In this document: positions 6,086-6,210 of the stretch, one piece after another | Layout of the letters: every line of letters begins with the position of its first letter | Position numbering within the stretch: the stretch's first letter is position 1 | NCBI GenBank assembly: GCA_938044055.1 | Contig: CALIQO010000513.1 | Coordinates: 1 to 6,210 of the forward strand | Origin: an uncultured Saprospiraceae bacterium | Lineage (GTDB): Bacteria > Bacteroidota > Bacteroidia > Chitinophagales > Saprospiraceae | Length of the DNA: 6,210 nucleotides | Direction: 5' to 3' | Notes under the pieces: model-generated | What the model was told of the DNA's origin: nothing | Databases searched by the model: none | What the model saw: only the letters and a program-made list of their open reading frames with translations | Program-made: the position numbers and the translations under genes

Positions 6086-6210
6086 AATGGGTTTAAATAC
6101 AGATATAGGAGCTATTCTTTATATCCAAAAGAAGAGTATGAAGTAAGTCGCGAAGAAGGAATTCAGCCTGACATACAATTTTATAATGAGTATTGTTTCA
6201 TTTATCTGGG
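6077..6210 (+). CDS. Possible partial gene of unknown function
   Basis: The frame is open from just after a stop at 6047-6049 to the window edge, 53 complete codons, and reads ...KNGFKYRYRSYSLYPKEEYEV and onwards to ...QFYNEYCFIYLG. The composition is rich in tyrosine, glutamate and lysine and looks protein-like, but no ATG occurs in this frame; TTG at 6077 is the most plausible start, with CTG at 6068 as an alternative. There is no ribosome-binding site and no recognisable family. It could be the beginning of a gene with an unusual start, a decayed gene, or a chance open frame. No other frame on either strand stays open across this tail. Confidence 0.25.
   Translation, partial: MRKNGFKYRYRSYSLYPKEEYEVSREEGIQPDIQFYNEYCFIYL

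Noticed and set aside
6044..6095. Rho-independent terminator after the protease gene
   Set aside because: The only symmetric element is TTGCGCAA, which has no loop and is not followed by a T-run on the plus strand.

Overview
The window looks like chromosomal DNA from a Bacteroidota bacterium. The best evidence is a 982-residue secreted protein that ends in a type IX secretion system (T9SS) type A sorting domain, a system confined to this phylum. Supporting signs are a GGTGDGY-repeat surface protein, a SUMF1-fold protein of a kind common there, AT-rich DNA with weak or absent Shine-Dalgarno sites, and a short ExbD-like protein. The order or family cannot be fixed from this stretch.

Left part (1-1651, minus strand): two genes read leftward and are separated by 14 bp, so they are probably one transcript. 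The upstream gene encodes an exported SUMF1/formylglycine-generating-enzyme-fold protein (485 aa) that lacks the catalytic cysteines. The downstream gene, cut by the window edge, starts with a signal peptide followed by two GGTGDGY repeats. Both products are predicted to be exported. A 155-bp intergenic region (1652-1806) then separates these genes from a divergent pair.

Middle (1807-3004): msrA and msrB overlap by ATGA and together repair both stereoisomers of methionine sulfoxide in the cytoplasm. A convergent small lipoprotein gene overlaps the msrB stop codon through a shared TTAA. Its mature part resembles the periplasmic domain of ExbD/TolR, but the motor-coupling membrane helix has been replaced by a lipoprotein signal.

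Right part (3095-6043): a large multidomain zinc metalloprotease has a signal peptide, an M66-like catalytic domain with HELGHALSLPH, an SdrD-B-like domain, an Ig/PKD-like domain and a T9SS sorting tail. It is probably a cell-surface or secreted protease. The last 167 bp hold no convincing gene, only an open frame without an ATG that runs off the edge.

Taken together, this is mostly cell-envelope and secretion-related accessory gene content flanking a conserved oxidative-repair pair. There is no sign of mobile elements, RNA genes, CRISPR arrays or a clear novel multi-gene system. The most unusual items are the ExbD-like lipoprotein, the apparently non-catalytic SUMF1 protein linked to the repeat protein, and the serine in the metzincin-type zinc motif.
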